From Chara braunii (taxonomy: Eukaryota > Streptophyta > Charophyceae > Charales > Characeae), in contig BFEA01000439.1 in the NCBI GenBank assembly GCA_003427395.1, positions 952,432 through 1,016,431 on the forward strand: a stretch of 64,000 nt of DNA, read 5' to 3'. This document shows, piece after piece, positions 21,341-34,178 of the stretch. The notes beneath the pieces were generated by a model that had not been told where the DNA came from, made no database searches, and saw only the letters and a list, made by a program, of their open reading frames with translations. The position numbers and the translations under genes are program-made. Each line of letters starts with the position of its first letter. Position 1 is the first letter of the stretch.

Positions 21341-24300
21341 GCAAGGCAGACAGACATACTGTACCAAGCGGCCCCCCTATAAGAGAGCTGCAGGTAATAC
21401 AGACAAGGAATGACCGACTGCTAGGCACTACTTAAAGGTGCTCAGTCGGGCAGCCAAAAGGTACTTGGGAAAAAACTCGGAGAAAAAACAAAGAACATGA
21501 GAAAGACAGACAAACATGAAACTGATTGTCTGTTTCTGTCTTCCCCGCCTCTTGGCTTTTTCTCAATTTTCTCTCCACTTCCTGCTCTGCCCTTGCTTCC
21601 TCTGCAAAATTGATTGACAACGAATGACAGGGCGGGCGGATAAGCTGTGTACTTGTGTGGCGTTTTGTCTTGTTATGGTTGCTTGACTCTAATGTTGGCT
21701 GCAGGAATAAAGATACTAGGTGCCAACACGGACGTAATGAACAGTGATATAATCATCACAGCACTTGATCCGTTTCTGGCTAGAATCGTGAGCAGGATGA
21801 AGTTACCCAAGGTAATGAGCAGCATCAACTCTGTCCGATTCTTTTGCTTACTATAGCATTGTCAGTTCTCTGGACAGTGTTCTTATACACCCCAACAAAC
21901 AGTATGGGGAAGCCTAGGAAACTTTCATGACATCCCTTGTGGAGATCTTTGTGTCTGCCTCCAAGAATTAGTGCCTGACTATCAAGTTGGAGATTTGTGA
22001 GAAGTGTAATGACCCGCCAAAAACACAGACTGAGAACACTGCTGATTTCCGGGATTTGCCGCTGGAATGAATGCCTTGCTGAAATTCCTGCATTCTGCTG
22101 TGATTTCCATGTCTGTGTGTGTGTGTGCGTGCCTGCTGGTTTGCATGCCTGTCTGAGTACTTGTCGGTTGAGTGTGTGTATGACCCGCAAGGGTACTTGC
22201 TGGTTGAAGGACCCCGCAGGGCTGGTACTTACCTGTAGCCGTGACTTTGAGGGTTGCAGGGGGGAAAACACTCAAGTAGCGGGGGTAGGCCCGCAACACT
22301 TAGAACAGCGGGGAAAAACACTCAAGTAGCAGGTAGGCCGGTATCACTCAAGTAGTGGTAGGGGTGTCGGTTACTGGAGGCCGAGCAGAAGAAGACAAAA
22401 AGGTTGGCATTTTTAGAGGCCCAGTAGCGGTAGGATAGCGGTAGGCCGGTACCAGTCCAAGTAGCCCGGGTCTAGGGCCTGTACGGAGGATAGCAGAGCC
22501 TGCAATGATGTTTCCCTCCGAAAGGGAGGAGGTACCGGTTGCTGGGAGGCCGCTTGGCCTAGGAAGTCACCGCCCAGGAGGCCGGTAGGCCGCTATATCT
22601 CCAGGAAGAGCAAAGAGCTCTTCCTCATTTGCGGTGCGTAAGGATTGGTGACATGCTGCTGGAGCGCAGCGCTGGTCTGGTGCAGCGCTGCTTGGAGGTG
22701 AAGGGCCGCTGGAGCTCAGCCTGGCTATGGCGAGCAGTCCAGCTTGAGGAGGAGGAAGAAGGGGGCATGGTAGGAGAGTGGCGAGGCACTCATCTGGCTA
22801 TGGTAGACACCATCTTCATCACCTTGTTGGGCGCTGCATCTGGAAGGCCCCAGTTGGGGTAGTGCGGCACCAAGGAAGCTCGAGGCAGAGTCAGGCATGG
22901 CGGACCAGCAGCGGCATAGCTGCTTTGTGTTGTCCTTTGGACATCAGCGCAGCACCATAGCTGCTTTGGGTTGTCCTTTGGACGACAGGGCAAGGCCCTC
23001 TTTAGTCCGCCATAGCCTATGCATGAGAGAGGAGGCTGAAGGAGGGAAGCCATAGCTATGGTGGAGTGGTTGTTGTTGTTGTTGTTGTTGTTGTTGAGTT
23101 GAGTCAGTAGTAAGAGGGAACTTCGGATATTGATTCTGGTTCATCCATTCATTGTTATTATTATTATTGAGAGAAGAATAAGATTGGTGAAGTGAAGGAG
23201 GAGGAGGAAGGTGGTGAGAGAAGGGGGAATTGTCATTGGTCTTGCTGGTGCACATCTTCTTCTTCTTCTTCTTCTTCTTCTTCTTCTTCTTCTTCTTCTT
23301 CTTCTTCTTCTTCTTCTTCTTTACCTGTCCTCTGGTCTCTAACTCTTTGCAAGTGCTTTCATTTCTTTCGCAATTGGGTGGCATTGTCTTTCATTGTGAA
23401 TTTGCACTTGGGAAATGACCAGGATCGTAACAGAAGCCACTCAGATTTGCATGCTTAGTGGAAATCCTGTCATCCTGTCTGTTTTGGGGTGTTAAGTTCT
23501 TTTTGTCTTTCTTCTCGTGTTTCTGTATGAGGCTGTCCTTTGCATCTGCTACGAATCCTACGATCCTTTTTCTTGTTCCTCGTCTTAAAACAGGATCTTA
23601 TGGTCCTGCACCCTTTTTTTTTTTTTTTAATTATGCATGCCTTCTTGAAAGGATTTCACGTTGTCAGTCCCAAGTCCTGGTCCCAGAGTCCCAATTGGTC
23701 CTGAATCCTGATCCCAGGCTGTCCCGGTAGGCCAAGTCCCAGGGTCCGTAGGTTTGCATTGTAGGCGGTAAGAGTCGGTACCGAAACGTTGCGGGTAGGT
23801 AAAAGTCCGCAGGTACCAGTAGAGGAAGTCCAGTCCCAAGAAAGTCTGTGGACTTCCGGAACACCAATTTTGGCAAGCAGAGGCCACGGGCGACTGGTAC
23901 CGGTCCGAAGCAGACACACACAGTCAACTGCAGCTATTAATAGCTGCTACAGTGCCAAGGCCAAAACACTGTTCATTCGCGAAGTTGCAGAAGCGTTGCT
24001 GGTTGCTTGTGCGATCACACGACCGGCGGCCATAGCCGCGAGGTTCAGGGAGACACCCTGCTGTGTATTCAGGGTAGATCTTAGGAAACAAGAGAGAGAG
24101 AGAGAGCTTGAGCGCGGAGAGGTTGAGCGATACTAGACATTAGCGAGAGAGAGAGTCAGACTGTGAGAGCAAGGGAGAAAGAGGGAAGCCAGACACCGAG
24201 GGAGGGGGAGTTGAGTGTGTACCTGTGTCGAGTTGCAGCGTTGAGTTTTGTTGCCAGTGGTGACTTGAACTCTGCAACTGTATTATATCATATTTTTTAG

Positions 24301-24513
24301 TGGAAATACATCCGGCGGTGATTCATGTGTTATCTCCCGGGTGTGGTGTGAACTTTCATGTGAATGCTCTCATCTTGCATATTCGAGTTGGGTTGGAATT
24401 GCGAGGTTCATTGCATTCTTGACATATTACGGAAAATAACGCATCAGCTTCACGAATGAAAATGATATTAAGGTGGTAGAAAAATTGAAGTTCCGGCCCA
24501 CCAGCCCCTCACC
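21341..24513. other. Non-coding stretch rich in microsatellites
   Basis: Holds (GTT)n at 23069-23096, TTA triplets at 23153-23168, a pure (CTT)n at 23256-23321, a T17 run at about 23612, and GA-rich tracts at 24088-24160. Between 22260 and 22360 the word ACACTCAAGTAGC or a close variant occurs three times, and 22390-22600 is built of GGTAGGCCGGTA variants. ORFs over the CTT and TG runs are repeat translations. No gene supported. Confidence 0.6.
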
Positions 24514-24954
24514 ATGCGATTTCGCCCGTGCGAATCTGCCCTCGCGAACTCGCCCCCTTCTAACTTCAGACCAGGAAGCAAGCTCCGCCATCGCCCCGTC
24601 CATGTTACAACGCGCCCCGCGCGCGCCGTCGTCACGTTGGAGCTCCACAAGGCAGCAAGCTCCTGGAACCAGCTTGTAAGGGAAAATCAGACACCATCGG
24701 CCATGCCATCTCCGGCCTCCGGTTCGACACCCGGAGTCCCATCTTCGAAGGATCTCTCAGCTGGCATGGCGACAGCTGTAACACTTTCCTCATCGCCTGC
24801 AAGCCCCCAGGAGTTCCCCAGGAGGTCTTCCGGACGCACCTTCCGCCCTACAATCAAGCCAGTCACCGAGGTATGCCGAGCTGCCTCGCGACTTACACAA
24901 ATTAAGAATCGAAAGACGCAGGTGCTGATCCTAGTGGCTCTGCTTTGTCACTAA
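24514..24954 (+). CDS. Unrecognised 146-codon ORF, weak
   Basis: An ORF of Ser/Pro/Arg-rich composition with no recognised motif. The segment from about 24700 (ATGCCATCTCCGGCCTCCGG) to 24870 is the most gene-like in composition. It has no homologue in the window and could be spurious. Listed only because it is the longest open frame in this non-coding block. Confidence 0.15.
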   Translation: MRFRPCESALANSPPSNFRPGSKLRHRPVHVTTRPARAVVTLELHKAASSWNQLVRENQTPSAMPSPASGSTPGVPSSKDLSAGMATAVTLSSSPASPQEFPRRSSGRTFRPTIKPVTEVCRAASRLTQIKNRKTQVLILVALLCH

Positions 24955-26809
24955 TCCGAACTGATCAGGGCGGAGTACTGGCCTTTACTGTCTTACTCAG
25001 TCTTGTGAAAATTTCAGCCCTACTCCTTCCTCTCACTCCCAAACCAAGATCCAAACTCCACGCGTAAGTTTTCCTCCTCCCACCAACCCTCCCTGCTAAC
25101 CCCTCCTAACACTCCCGGTGCTCTGCCCACCCATCACGACATCGCCTCCTTCACGTAGTCCAACTCAATCCTCCTCTGTGGCATAGCTCCTCCCGCGCAT
25201 GCACATCTAACCCACCGACACTGATCCCATTCACACCCCCCCCCTCCCACCCCAGCCACTCCGAATTCCTCCCCTCCTAGCATCTCCCACAAAGGAAGAC
25301 CTTCCTACCCATCACAAGCCCACACCCTAAGGCTACAGCCCCTCCTCTCTCCGTTCTCCTACATGTAACCTACCCCACCTAGGCTACTCAGTCTCTCCCA
25401 TCGCAAGACCATACAACGATCACATCCCCCCTCACCCCTCCTGCCTCATCCGCCGCACCCTTTGCTGACTACACTTCCTACACCCACACTTAGCATACCG
25501 CGCACCCAAGATAATCTTGTAAGCCAGGAGACCGAACGATCAGATCATCACCGTAGCCGCCCACTCCCCCTACACCCCCTTACCCCCAACCCCACCACTA
25601 ACACACTCAGCACTTACATACGCCACCTGGATCCACGTGGCGAAAGTGGAACACAAGTAGTGAGCGCATGGTCCTGCAATGAACCTCTCAGTTCGTCACC
25701 TTGAGCACACACACACAATGTGGGGTCACACGAAATCCACACTGGAGGCCAGAGAGTTGAAGACCAGGTAAGCGCAGGTTAGAAAGTCCAACAATTATCA
25801 TATGAGCAGATAAGGGTTCCAGTCACAAGCGCTCAACCGCACAATGCCAAGTAACCAGTATCCAGTATCATCATCCAAGTATGTGACCCTCTCACTGTTC
25901 CTCCCTCTTCTCTCTTTCTTGGTCTTCTCTCTGTCTACGACCTCATTGTGTTTTCTCTCTCTACTTGCATACACTCTCACTCTCTACTCCTTGAGAACCA
26001 GCTCCGAATACACCCACTACTACTAATGCCAACTACTAACTCTAGCGCATGTATGGCTGCCTTCTCTCTCACACACAATAGCGCAGCCCTCTTGCCTCAG
26101 CGCCCAGCCACTCGCATTAGCGCAGAAGCGCAACAACACTTCGACACTTGATTTGAATGAGCAATCTGTCCAAAATGTGGCGGGCCAGTCCTTATATTGA
26201 CTTGGACTGAGCTTCGACTCCTCCCAGCCTCTGCTTCTTGTGGCTTGACTTGGTACTGGTACCGCATCCCCACGGCCTGCTTGCTTCAGAATGTCAAGGC
26301 CTGGTACTTTTCCCGAATTTTCATTGGTGTGCTGCTGGTTGGGCCTGTGAGTCATGACTTTTCACCTGTGGAACACGACTTTTGACTGTGGGTTGTGACT
26401 CTTGCCTCTGGGACACGACTTTTGCCTGGGGAAGTGTCCTTTGCCTGTGGAATATGACTTTTGAATATGACTCTTCAATATGAGACGTGACTTTTGCTTA
26501 TACAACGCAACTTTTGCCTGTGGGATGTGACTGTTTACGGGGTGCCTGTTGGACTTGACTCCTAAGGCACCTGACTGTGACTTTTCTGAAAGCGACTTTT
26601 GCATTTTAGTCTCAGGATATGACCCTTTAGCTGGTCTGCGCCAGACTTGACCTTTGGGATATTTGACAGTAACTTTCAGAACCTTGCTGACTGGGCCTGT
26701 ACCCATTTGGAAACGTAAGACCCTGAAATTTGAGTTTGGGGTCTGAACCGTGGAAGGCCTTTCACTCTCGCCGGCCTAATTTCGAGGTCCTCTGAGAAAG
26801 TTATCAACT
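24955..26809. other. Non-coding, probably includes the 3' LTR of gypsy element D
   Basis: It lies directly downstream of D (minus strand). 24955-25700 is C/T-rich. 26350-26650 is a degenerate minisatellite (listed separately). No second LTR copy is available to fix the ends, and I cannot define a TG...CA boundary. Confidence 0.35.
26350..26650. repeat. Degenerate minisatellite, unit about 22-27 bases
   Basis: About ten diverged units built around GACTTTTGCCTGTGG (variants CACGACTTTTGACTGTGG, GTGTCCTTTGCCTGTGG, GTGACTTTTGCTTATAC). The minus-strand ORF across it reads as Lys/Ser/Gln repeats and is probably a by-product. Confidence 0.65.
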
Positions 26810-27956
26810 TTATATGTCAATTATGTTAATTCCTCTTTTAGCCCGTTCATAATAAGACACAATATGCGGTGCTGTCTCGATCAGCTCATCTCTGGTGAAC
26901 CAACGATCTTCTGAAGGTTGTTGGTATGCAAACCTAACCTTATTCTGTCGCTGTGGTCTACCCCTGCATCTAGACCTGTAAACATCTTCCTCAACAATCC
27001 TACCCACATTGTACTGTCCATCCATATCACGGATACGTGTGCAAATGAGGAGGAATCTCAACAACATACGAAGGACCATCCACATCACCAATCACATCCA
27101 GAATTTGCCACGGTCCTCGATAGGCAGGCAACAACTTTCGAGAAATGTTCTCCTCAGGTAGAAATTCTTTCGATTTTACCCAGACCAGATCTCCTACAGC
27201 AAAGTGTGAAGGTCTGCGGTGCTTACTAGCAACCTTTGGCAGATGTTCATCCCCAGTCAATCGGATCGGATCGGATGTACGTTTGCAGCGTCTGCTGTAA
27301 CAGTGTGTTCATTTGGTCAGTCTGTCCATTAGTTTCAGGATGTCTACCTGAAGACATAGTCAATTTGGACCCATATACTTCACAAGTTGCTGCCATTGCT
27401 CACCTGTGAACTGTGTATCCCTATCACTCACTATAGTCAAGGGATGCCCAAAATCTTTTACCCAATGACTAAAGAACTCTCTAATCACCAGATCAGCCTT
27501 TGCTTCTGCAGGGAGTGGAACAAACACAACAAACTTGCTAAATCGATCTACCACATCCATAACATGACTCTTACCGTTTCTGCTTTTTATATTAGTGTCC
27601 ATAAAGTCTATAGACACGGAGTCCCCGAGTCCCGATGGAATAGGCAGCGGTCTAAGCAATCCAAGGGGAGGCTGTGTTAAACTCTTGTTCCTCTGACATA
27701 TATGACAACCTTGTACATAGTAAATACAATCATGCTTCATTCCCGGCCATGTGTAGGAACACAGGAGGTTAGCGTATGTCTTCCTCCATCCAAAGTGCCC
27801 TTCAGTACCGTGACTTTCCCCCAGAATTATGCTGCGAATTTCCTCGTTGTTCGGGATACACAGTTGGTCGTGGACGTTTGTTTTCTCAAACAATAGTTCT
27901 TGAGTTACCCTATAGTCCAGGACTTCATGCGATGCGGTCTGCACCTTGTTCATCAA
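26810..27956 (-). pseudogene. Gypsy element D integrase and chromodomain-like tail
   Basis: 27360-27956 carries the HHCC zinc finger (ESHGTEGHFGWRKT then GCHICQRNK) and the catalytic core with SIDFMDT and IVSDRDTQFTG, the first two Asp. In another frame the region near 27300 continues with the GRHPETNGQTDQMN motif, in which the usual Glu of QTE reads Asp. It then runs straight into AVGDLVWVKSKEFLPEENI (27027-27260), so roughly 100 residues of the integrase middle are missing. 26810-27091 ends with the chromodomain-like DRWFTRDELIETAPH stretch. The enzyme would insert element cDNA; the tail targets chromatin in chromoviruses. Confidence 0.85.
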
Positions 27957-27977
27957 TTGTCTATAGACTAATCACCC

Positions 27978-28881
27978 TCATAGGCAGACTATCTGTCCTT
28001 GCAACTCGGTGTCTGCATCGAAATATGTTACAATGGCACCAAAGAAATCAGCTCTTCTACTTAACGCGTCAACGACAACATTATACTTTCCCTTTACTGG
28101 CTTCAATTCAAAGTCGAACGGGTCAATCTCCCCGGTCCACTTAGTCAATGTAGGTGTCATTCTAGCCTGGGCTTTCAACCAGCGAAGTGTTTCATGATCT
28201 GAATACACTTTGAAGTGGTGTCCTAGCAGATAATGTCGCCAATGGTTCGCATAGAGCAAACAACTCTCTCTCATATGTGGAAGCGGCGACTTCTCACTAG
28301 GCAGTTTACAGGACATAAACTCAACAGGTCTGTATCCATTGCCATTGTTCTGCTGGAGTACAGCAACAGTCCCGTATGGACTGGCGTCAGTATTAGCAAT
28401 GAAGGGCAACAGTGGGTCAGTGATTTTCGGAACTGGATATTCAATCAAACACTTTTTCAGACGCGTAAAGGACGTAGTGCAATCCTGGTCCCATTTCCAA
28501 ACTCTCTTTTCTAATCAGTCTGCGCAATGGAACAACGATTACCGTGAAGTTCCAAACGCACTTGCGGTAATAATTGGCCAGACCTAGGTACGAACACAAT
28601 TCCGTCAACGTGTGCGTGTTAGGCCAATCTCAAATAGCTGCAATCTTTGGATCCTCTGGTTTCATCCCATCTCCATCCACAACATGTCCCAAATACAAAA
28701 CCCGACGCTTCACCCACTCACACTTCTTTGGGTTCAACTTGAACTTCGCTTCACGCCATTTATTTTAGCACGACTCGAAGTGCTCCTCATATTCACTTAT
28801 ATTCTTATCGAAAACCAATATATCATCTAAATAAACAACAACAAATTTTTCAAGCGAATCATGGAAGAACTCGTTCATACA
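27978..28881 (-). pseudogene. Gypsy element D RT palm end and RNase H
   Basis: Minus strand. After a TGA at 28882-28884 the RT palm continues in broken frames with LEKFVVVYLDDILVFDKN (YLDD intact, near 28820-28850) and the connection LNPKKCEWVKRRVLYLGHVV. 27978-28448 is RNase H: FIANTDASPYGTVAVLQQ, EKSPLPHMRESCLLYA with the usual Glu position altered, YSDHETLRWL and VVDALSRRADF. Confidence 0.85.
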
Positions 28882-29961
28882 TCACTGGAAGGTTGTGGGG
28901 GCATTTGTCAGTCCAAACGGCATTACCACAAATTCATAGTGACCATATCTGGTTCTGAAGGCCGTTTTGTCCTGATCCTTGGGCAATACCTCGACCTGAT
29001 GGTAACCTGATTTCAAATCAATTTCGAAAAAGTATTTGCAACCTTGAACTCTATCCAGGAGATCATCTATCCGTGGTAGTGGCTCAACATTCTTTAGAGT
29101 TATAGCATTGAGTCCCCTATAATCTATACACAGTCTTAGTTCGCCACCCGTCTTCGGCACAAACAACACAGGTGCACCAAATGGTGAGGAACTCGGTCTA
29201 ATCCACCCTTTTTCAATGAGTTCATCTAATTGTCTACACATTTCATCGAGCTCCTTTGGAAACATCCCGTAGACGGGGCTCTTGGAAATCCTGCTACGGG
29301 GTTCCAAATCTATCCGGTGCTTGGTTTCTCGCTCAACTACTCCACTCGGGGCCTCTCCAACATCAATGAACTCCACAAGCAACTCCTGCACATTGGGGGG
29401 AATGGGTTCTTCTTCTTTCTTGTCATCACTTACAACGCGCACATATGCAACAAACACTTGGTCGGCAAGGTCATTCTTGACCACATGTAAGGCAAACGCC
29501 GGGGCACTCATGCAACAAAGGGATAGCCTACTTTCTACCTCTACTAAGAATGTCAGGGAGTGGAACACTTTCTCTTCCCCTGCCTCCAACCAGAAGTATG
29601 CCTTGATCCCCTCAACATACTTGTCTACCACCATCTCCCTATTGTCTGCCAACTTGCTAACGACGGGCTGGTCTAACTTTTTGATCTTCGGCCCTTGGTG
29701 CAACTCCTGCAACCCTCTCTTGCTTATATAATTGCGTGTAGATCCACTTTCTATCAATGCGCCTATTCTTTCTGTACTGACTTCGACATCTGCTATCAAT
29801 AACTGTCCTTTTCTTTTCTTCATCTCGGCCCAAGCGCAACGACGAGTGATCAGTTCATCCCCAATGCTTGCGAGGGAACCACCTAGAGAGGTCCTAGCAC
29901 AAGCAACCTCCGGACAACGGACTAGGTGGGGATCTACTTCATGGGTCTTAGTCTCTGCCAT
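28882..29961 (-). pseudogene. Gypsy element D protease and RT fingers (long open piece)
   Basis: The longest intact D frame, 359 codons. Residues about 60-120 are the aspartic protease: [16 protein letters not shown], where the catalytic Asp of D-S-G is Glu. Then come a linker, [52 protein letters not shown] (first RT Asp) and [16 protein letters not shown], ending at an in-frame TGA that cuts the palm. The protease change and the stop would both inactivate it. Confidence 0.87.
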
Positions 29962-30874
29962 GGGGACCTCTGAATGGGAGGATATCAGTCTGCTTACATT
30001 CAGAGTCCCTGTAGAGGCAACTACTACCTCTACTGGTCGTTCCCTTTTGGGTACCTATACTCGGGACAGAAGGGAACGATGTGGTCGGGGTCAGCACACT
30101 CGAAGTATTGTGCAGCTTCTTTGCGCGCCTACAAAATCTTCTCATCCATCCCCTCTGTTCCCAGGGCTTGCCTGCAACAATTCTTGAATGGGGTGGGTAT
30201 GGCCGCCAGTTAGGGCCTCTACCGCCTTGCGATGGACCATTACCCCTACCTCCCACATGATAGTTACCTTCGCCACCACCCCTCTGGGCAGCGGGTCCTC
30301 TTCCTCCACCACGATCGCGACCTCCTCTACCTTTACCACGGCCTCGTCCTCCTGGTCGCCCTCCCCCGCGGGCTGCAACAGCCGCATAGTCCACCCCCTG
30401 GGCCATATGACTGTTGCTGCCCCCGTCGAGACCATAATCTATCTAGTCGTAGGACAAGGACTCTACACCTCCTTCCTCGAAGGTGACTAGCAGATTGTCC
30501 TTACCCACTATATTACCTGAAATAGTTATGTCTTTCCATTTCTTGCCAGTCTAGAGATCTTTCGACTAATGGCAATAGTTAGCTTCTTGTAGAAATCCAG
30601 CATGATCTACTGCGATCTTGCAGAATTTTTCGTAAGTCATCCCTTCTTCGTTTGTGCGGGTATATAATTGGGTCTTTAATGGCTTGGGAGGGCTCTAGTG
30701 AAATTATTTAGAACCTGCACAGGGTTCAGTCCATGTTCGGGACACTGTAACAGTTCATCCATGGTTGCGTTGAGTGCTGATAAACTCTTCCATTTCCTAT
30801 CACTAATATTGAGGATCAGGGCTTTTGTACGAGGGGCCAGGCTCTTATCTTCGAACCTGTCTTTGAGTGCCTTG
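29962..30874 (-). pseudogene. Gypsy element D gag, 5'-truncated
   Basis: 30560-30874 minus reads a capsid-like piece with LKDRFEDKSLAPRTKALIL, DELLQCPEHGLNPVQVL and NEEGMTYEKFCKIAVDHAG across a shift. 30142-30435 is Gly/Arg-rich. Near 30080-30120 a frame reads [20 protein letters not shown], a C...H...C zinc-knuckle-like motif. Gag stops at 30874, where LINE sequence begins, so either the LINE inserted here or D is truncated. Confidence 0.65.
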
Positions 30875-31970
30875 CATCATACCCCGGACTAGACCACAAG
30901 CCAATAGAGCTGATATTCAGCTTTGATCAATACATAACTAGAGGAGCTAGTTTTCACAAGCTTAATAACTCTCTCCTCCTAAGCCAAACTTTTCAAGAAA
31001 GTGTTGTTGAGTGCTGGCAAAACTCAAAGGGTGTCTTTCTAGAAGGCCAAGGCAGATGGGAATGGTTCCAAGACTACCTCTCTCTATCCCAATCGGTGGC
31101 CCGTATCTCTAGGAAACTAACTAATGAACGAAAGCGAAGAAAACAAATCCTTGAAACAACACTCAAAATCGCTGAGTTAAACTTGATAAACAACCCGTCC
31201 TCGCCGATCTACTCCTTGGCCTTCGAAAAACCTCGGGAAGAGCTTGCACTATGGAGACAATGGGAACTCGAAGGACTTCAGCTCAGGGCAAGGATAAATG
31301 AATATGAACTGAACGAATCATTGACAAAATACTTTTTTGCAAGGATAAAGGCCGACAATAGATCAAATTTTATAGAAGGCCTCAAAGAGATGGCGGATAA
31401 CCAGGCCACAAGAACAAACAGCGAAGGAATGCTGAAAATAGCCAAGGAATTCTACCAAGAACTATACCAGACCAAAACCTCCTCTCCTACTCTGACTCCC
31501 GTAAGGGAAGCAAGAGCGAAAATGCTCTAATTCCTAGACAGAACGATCTCCCAGGACCAGGCAGATGTACTCAACAGACCAATTACCTCAGTGGAACTGC
31601 AAACTGCAATTCAGAGCATGAACAATGACAAGACCCCAGGCATTGACGGACTGACTAAGGAGTTCTGGGAGAAGTTATGGCCTATGATGGGAAGCGATCT
31701 GCTGCAGTTCTACCAAGACAGTTGGGAAAAAGGAGGATTGGGTGAGCAGTTGAGTAGCAGTGTAGTGACGCTACTATACAAGAAGGGGGATAGGGAAGAT
31801 ATATGGAATTACAAACCCATCTCCCTGCTCACCCTTCCCTATAAGATCCTCGCAAAAACCTTGGCAAACCGGATCGTAAGTCTCACTGACAAGTGCTTTC
31901 ATATAGACCAGACTGGCTTTATCCGAGGAAGATACATCCTAGATAATGTGCTAACCTTAAATGAGGCAGC
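30875..31970 (+). pseudogene. L1-type LINE ORF2, left half (endonuclease end, RT start)
   Basis: The open frame begins with GLDHKPIELIF, resembling the SDH end of an apurinic endonuclease, then an L1-style linker (LTKYFFARIKADNRSNFIEG). After an in-frame TAA at 31528-31530 the RT begins: MNNDKTPGIDGLTKEFW, LSSSVVTLLYKKGDREDI, NYKPISLLTLPYKILAKTLA and IDQTGFIRGRYILDNVL. It stops at 31970 in ...LNEAA, where the gypsy G2 LTR starts, and resumes at 52095. The endonuclease itself is missing, so the copy is 5'-truncated. Confidence 0.87.
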
Positions 31971-32893
31971 TGCGAGGCCACTGCCTCTAAGAGCCCCATA
32001 AGGCCCCACTTTTGCAGCCCGTCGGCCGCCCTAAGTGAAGGCAGGCTCGACGAGGCCCTCAGGGCCCTTTTCTGGCCACCACGCAACTCAGGGAAATTCA
32101 GGCAGTTGCGCAGCGCCAGTTGGTTAAGTGAACCCACGCCCTGGGTCGCCAATGTGAATGTATGTGAAGCAGGCCCTGGGATGGATACGCGTACTGGGCC
32201 AGACACAGGCCGAAAGCAGTTGGGCACATGCAACCACTTCAGGCCCAAGGCCTGCTCTCCTCGTGTTGGGCCTCAGGCTACCGGGGCCTACTGGAAGCTT
32301 CTTGGACTGGACGCAGGCAGGCCACTTGGATATAGGAAAGGGCCTGCCTCCTCATTCAGGATTCGGGTGCTGGCTGCATGCTGCGCAAGCGCTGCTGATG
32401 CGCTATTTGCTGGCTGGCGCCTACGCTCTCACGGGCGAGCAGGGAAGGAGCACGCAGCCATAGCCGAGCTGCGCCGCTGTAAGTTGGGTGAGGCGCAAGG
32501 TGGTCCTTGGGTGCTAGTGTCATCTGTGAGTTGGGGAACGAGGTTGTGAGTGTAGCTCGAGACATACCTAGTGCTGGAAGCGTACGACATTGGTCGCCAT
32601 ATGCTCGTACTTCGGGAATGTTGGTGACGTCATCTTTCGGCTTCGTAGTATAGGCTAGATAGGATCTGCCACATGTAGTCTGGGCGCCGAGCGCCATATA
32701 GGATATCAACTCTGGTTCTTCGTTGATGATGATGGGACTATTTCAGCATTGTCAATTATGAACTCTTGGTTTGTTCTTATTTGGTGAATGTCGTGATGTA
32801 ATTCTGCTGTTGGTTCGAGGTCAAGACTATATGGACTCATATGTATGATGTTGTTTGATTGCTGAAGTTCGCTATTACTCATCTTCCTTGCAA
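31971..32893 (+). repeat. G2 5' LTR
   Basis: 923 bases, TGCGAGGCC...CTTCCTTGCA. It is very similar to the LTR at 51183-52094 and, in inverse orientation, to 11992-12933. Confidence 0.87.
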
Positions 32894-32896
32894 TTT

Positions 32897-32913
32897 GGTA
32901 TTGGAGTTGTGGT
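32897..32913 (+). other. G2 primer-binding site, degenerate
   Basis: TGGTATTGGAGTTGTGG, three bases after the LTR. Compared with the intact G1 site (TGGTATCAGAGCTGTGG) it has three C/A-to-T/G-type changes, consistent with decay. Confidence 0.8.
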
Positions 32914-34178
32914 ACGATTGCGCTTATCTGGCGCTTGTCTTCTGCCTTATGCGGTATATACATGCAGTGTGCTGGGCTAGTTTGGCCGTAAGTGGTGTGT
33001 AGTGAGGAGGGTGGAGACGAGCGTGTTGGCGACCCAGGAGGTGAGGGGATCGCCAGGAAGGCTACGTGGGGTGAAATGTGGTCTGGACAGTGTGATGAGA
33101 ACTATCTAATGTGCGATTGATGCTGAGGTGGAACGGCGAGATAATGCTGGTTGTGTCGATGCAGTGATTGGTCATCGCAATCGCCATTGGGTCATCTGGT
33201 GAGATTATCTCTGTGGTTGGGGGCAGCTAATTGAGGTACGTTGCTCTTAACCTTATCTTCGCTCTCCGACACTTCTTACCGTGAGGTTGTGTGTTCCTTC
33301 TTGAGAGTCCTCTCTTCGTGAGGTGTCGAGTGCACTCAACCTTGAGAGTCGGCAATGTTCACGTGGAGCATCTGGGTGGAGATGGGCGAAGCTTTCTGAA
33401 GGGCCCTGGACGAAGCACTGGGTCACGGTCACCATGCCAACCCACAGGGAGTAGAGCATGCATGCCTTGCTGCTTGTACTTTGTTCGGCTTGCTGCGCTG
33501 TTAGATGGGTACTACTGGGCAGGCCAACCCTACAGGAGAGACGAGCACCCGACGTCTATAAATAAACACGGGAAGGGGATATCACTGGTTGTGATCGTCG
33601 TCCTGCTGCGACGTAAAATAATTCCTGATGTCACTTGGGGGCGGACGTTGAAATGCCTCTGGATCAGCCATTGATGTAAGGCTCGCGGCACGGCGAGGAT
33701 AAACATACGTGCAAGGCTGGCCAGCTCAGTGGATACTCGGGGCACAGGGGTGGGCCGGACACACACCTTTAGACAAGCAACGCTCTCCAGATTGCTCAGG
33801 GACGCTGACGTCAAGTGATACTCAGGGGAACTAAGGGAGGGGTTGATTTCAGGTGATAAGTTTGAGAAAATTCCATGCTGCCCTATCCACACAAATGATT
33901 TTGTTTTTATGTTTTGATTAGTTAGGTGTACAGCCAATGACATCTGACAGACAACATTAGTTAGAACTGTTTATTGTTCCTGGTGCTTCTGTTTGCGGAC
34001 TAGTCATACTAAAAATAGTTTCGTTTGTAGGAATCTAGACTTACCTGTTAGAACCCGAATGTATCTGCTCCGGAATGACCACCAATTAATTATTTATTTA
34101 TTTTAAGTTGGTATGTGCACTCTGTTGCGGTAGGCATCTTGAGTGACCTAGTGTAGACAGTGCACAGTGTTGTAGCAT
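32914..34178 (+). other. G2 untranslated leader
   Basis: About 1.27 kb without a gene. Collinear with the G1 leader, ending with GTTGCGGTAGGCATC and TGTTGTAGC just before the gag ATG. Its length is unusual for a gypsy leader. Confidence 0.7.

Noticed and set aside
23770-23800. GAGTCGGTACCGAAAC resembling hammerhead stem II plus GAAAC
   Set aside because: The preceding bases are GTAA instead of CTGATGA, and no stems I or III form.
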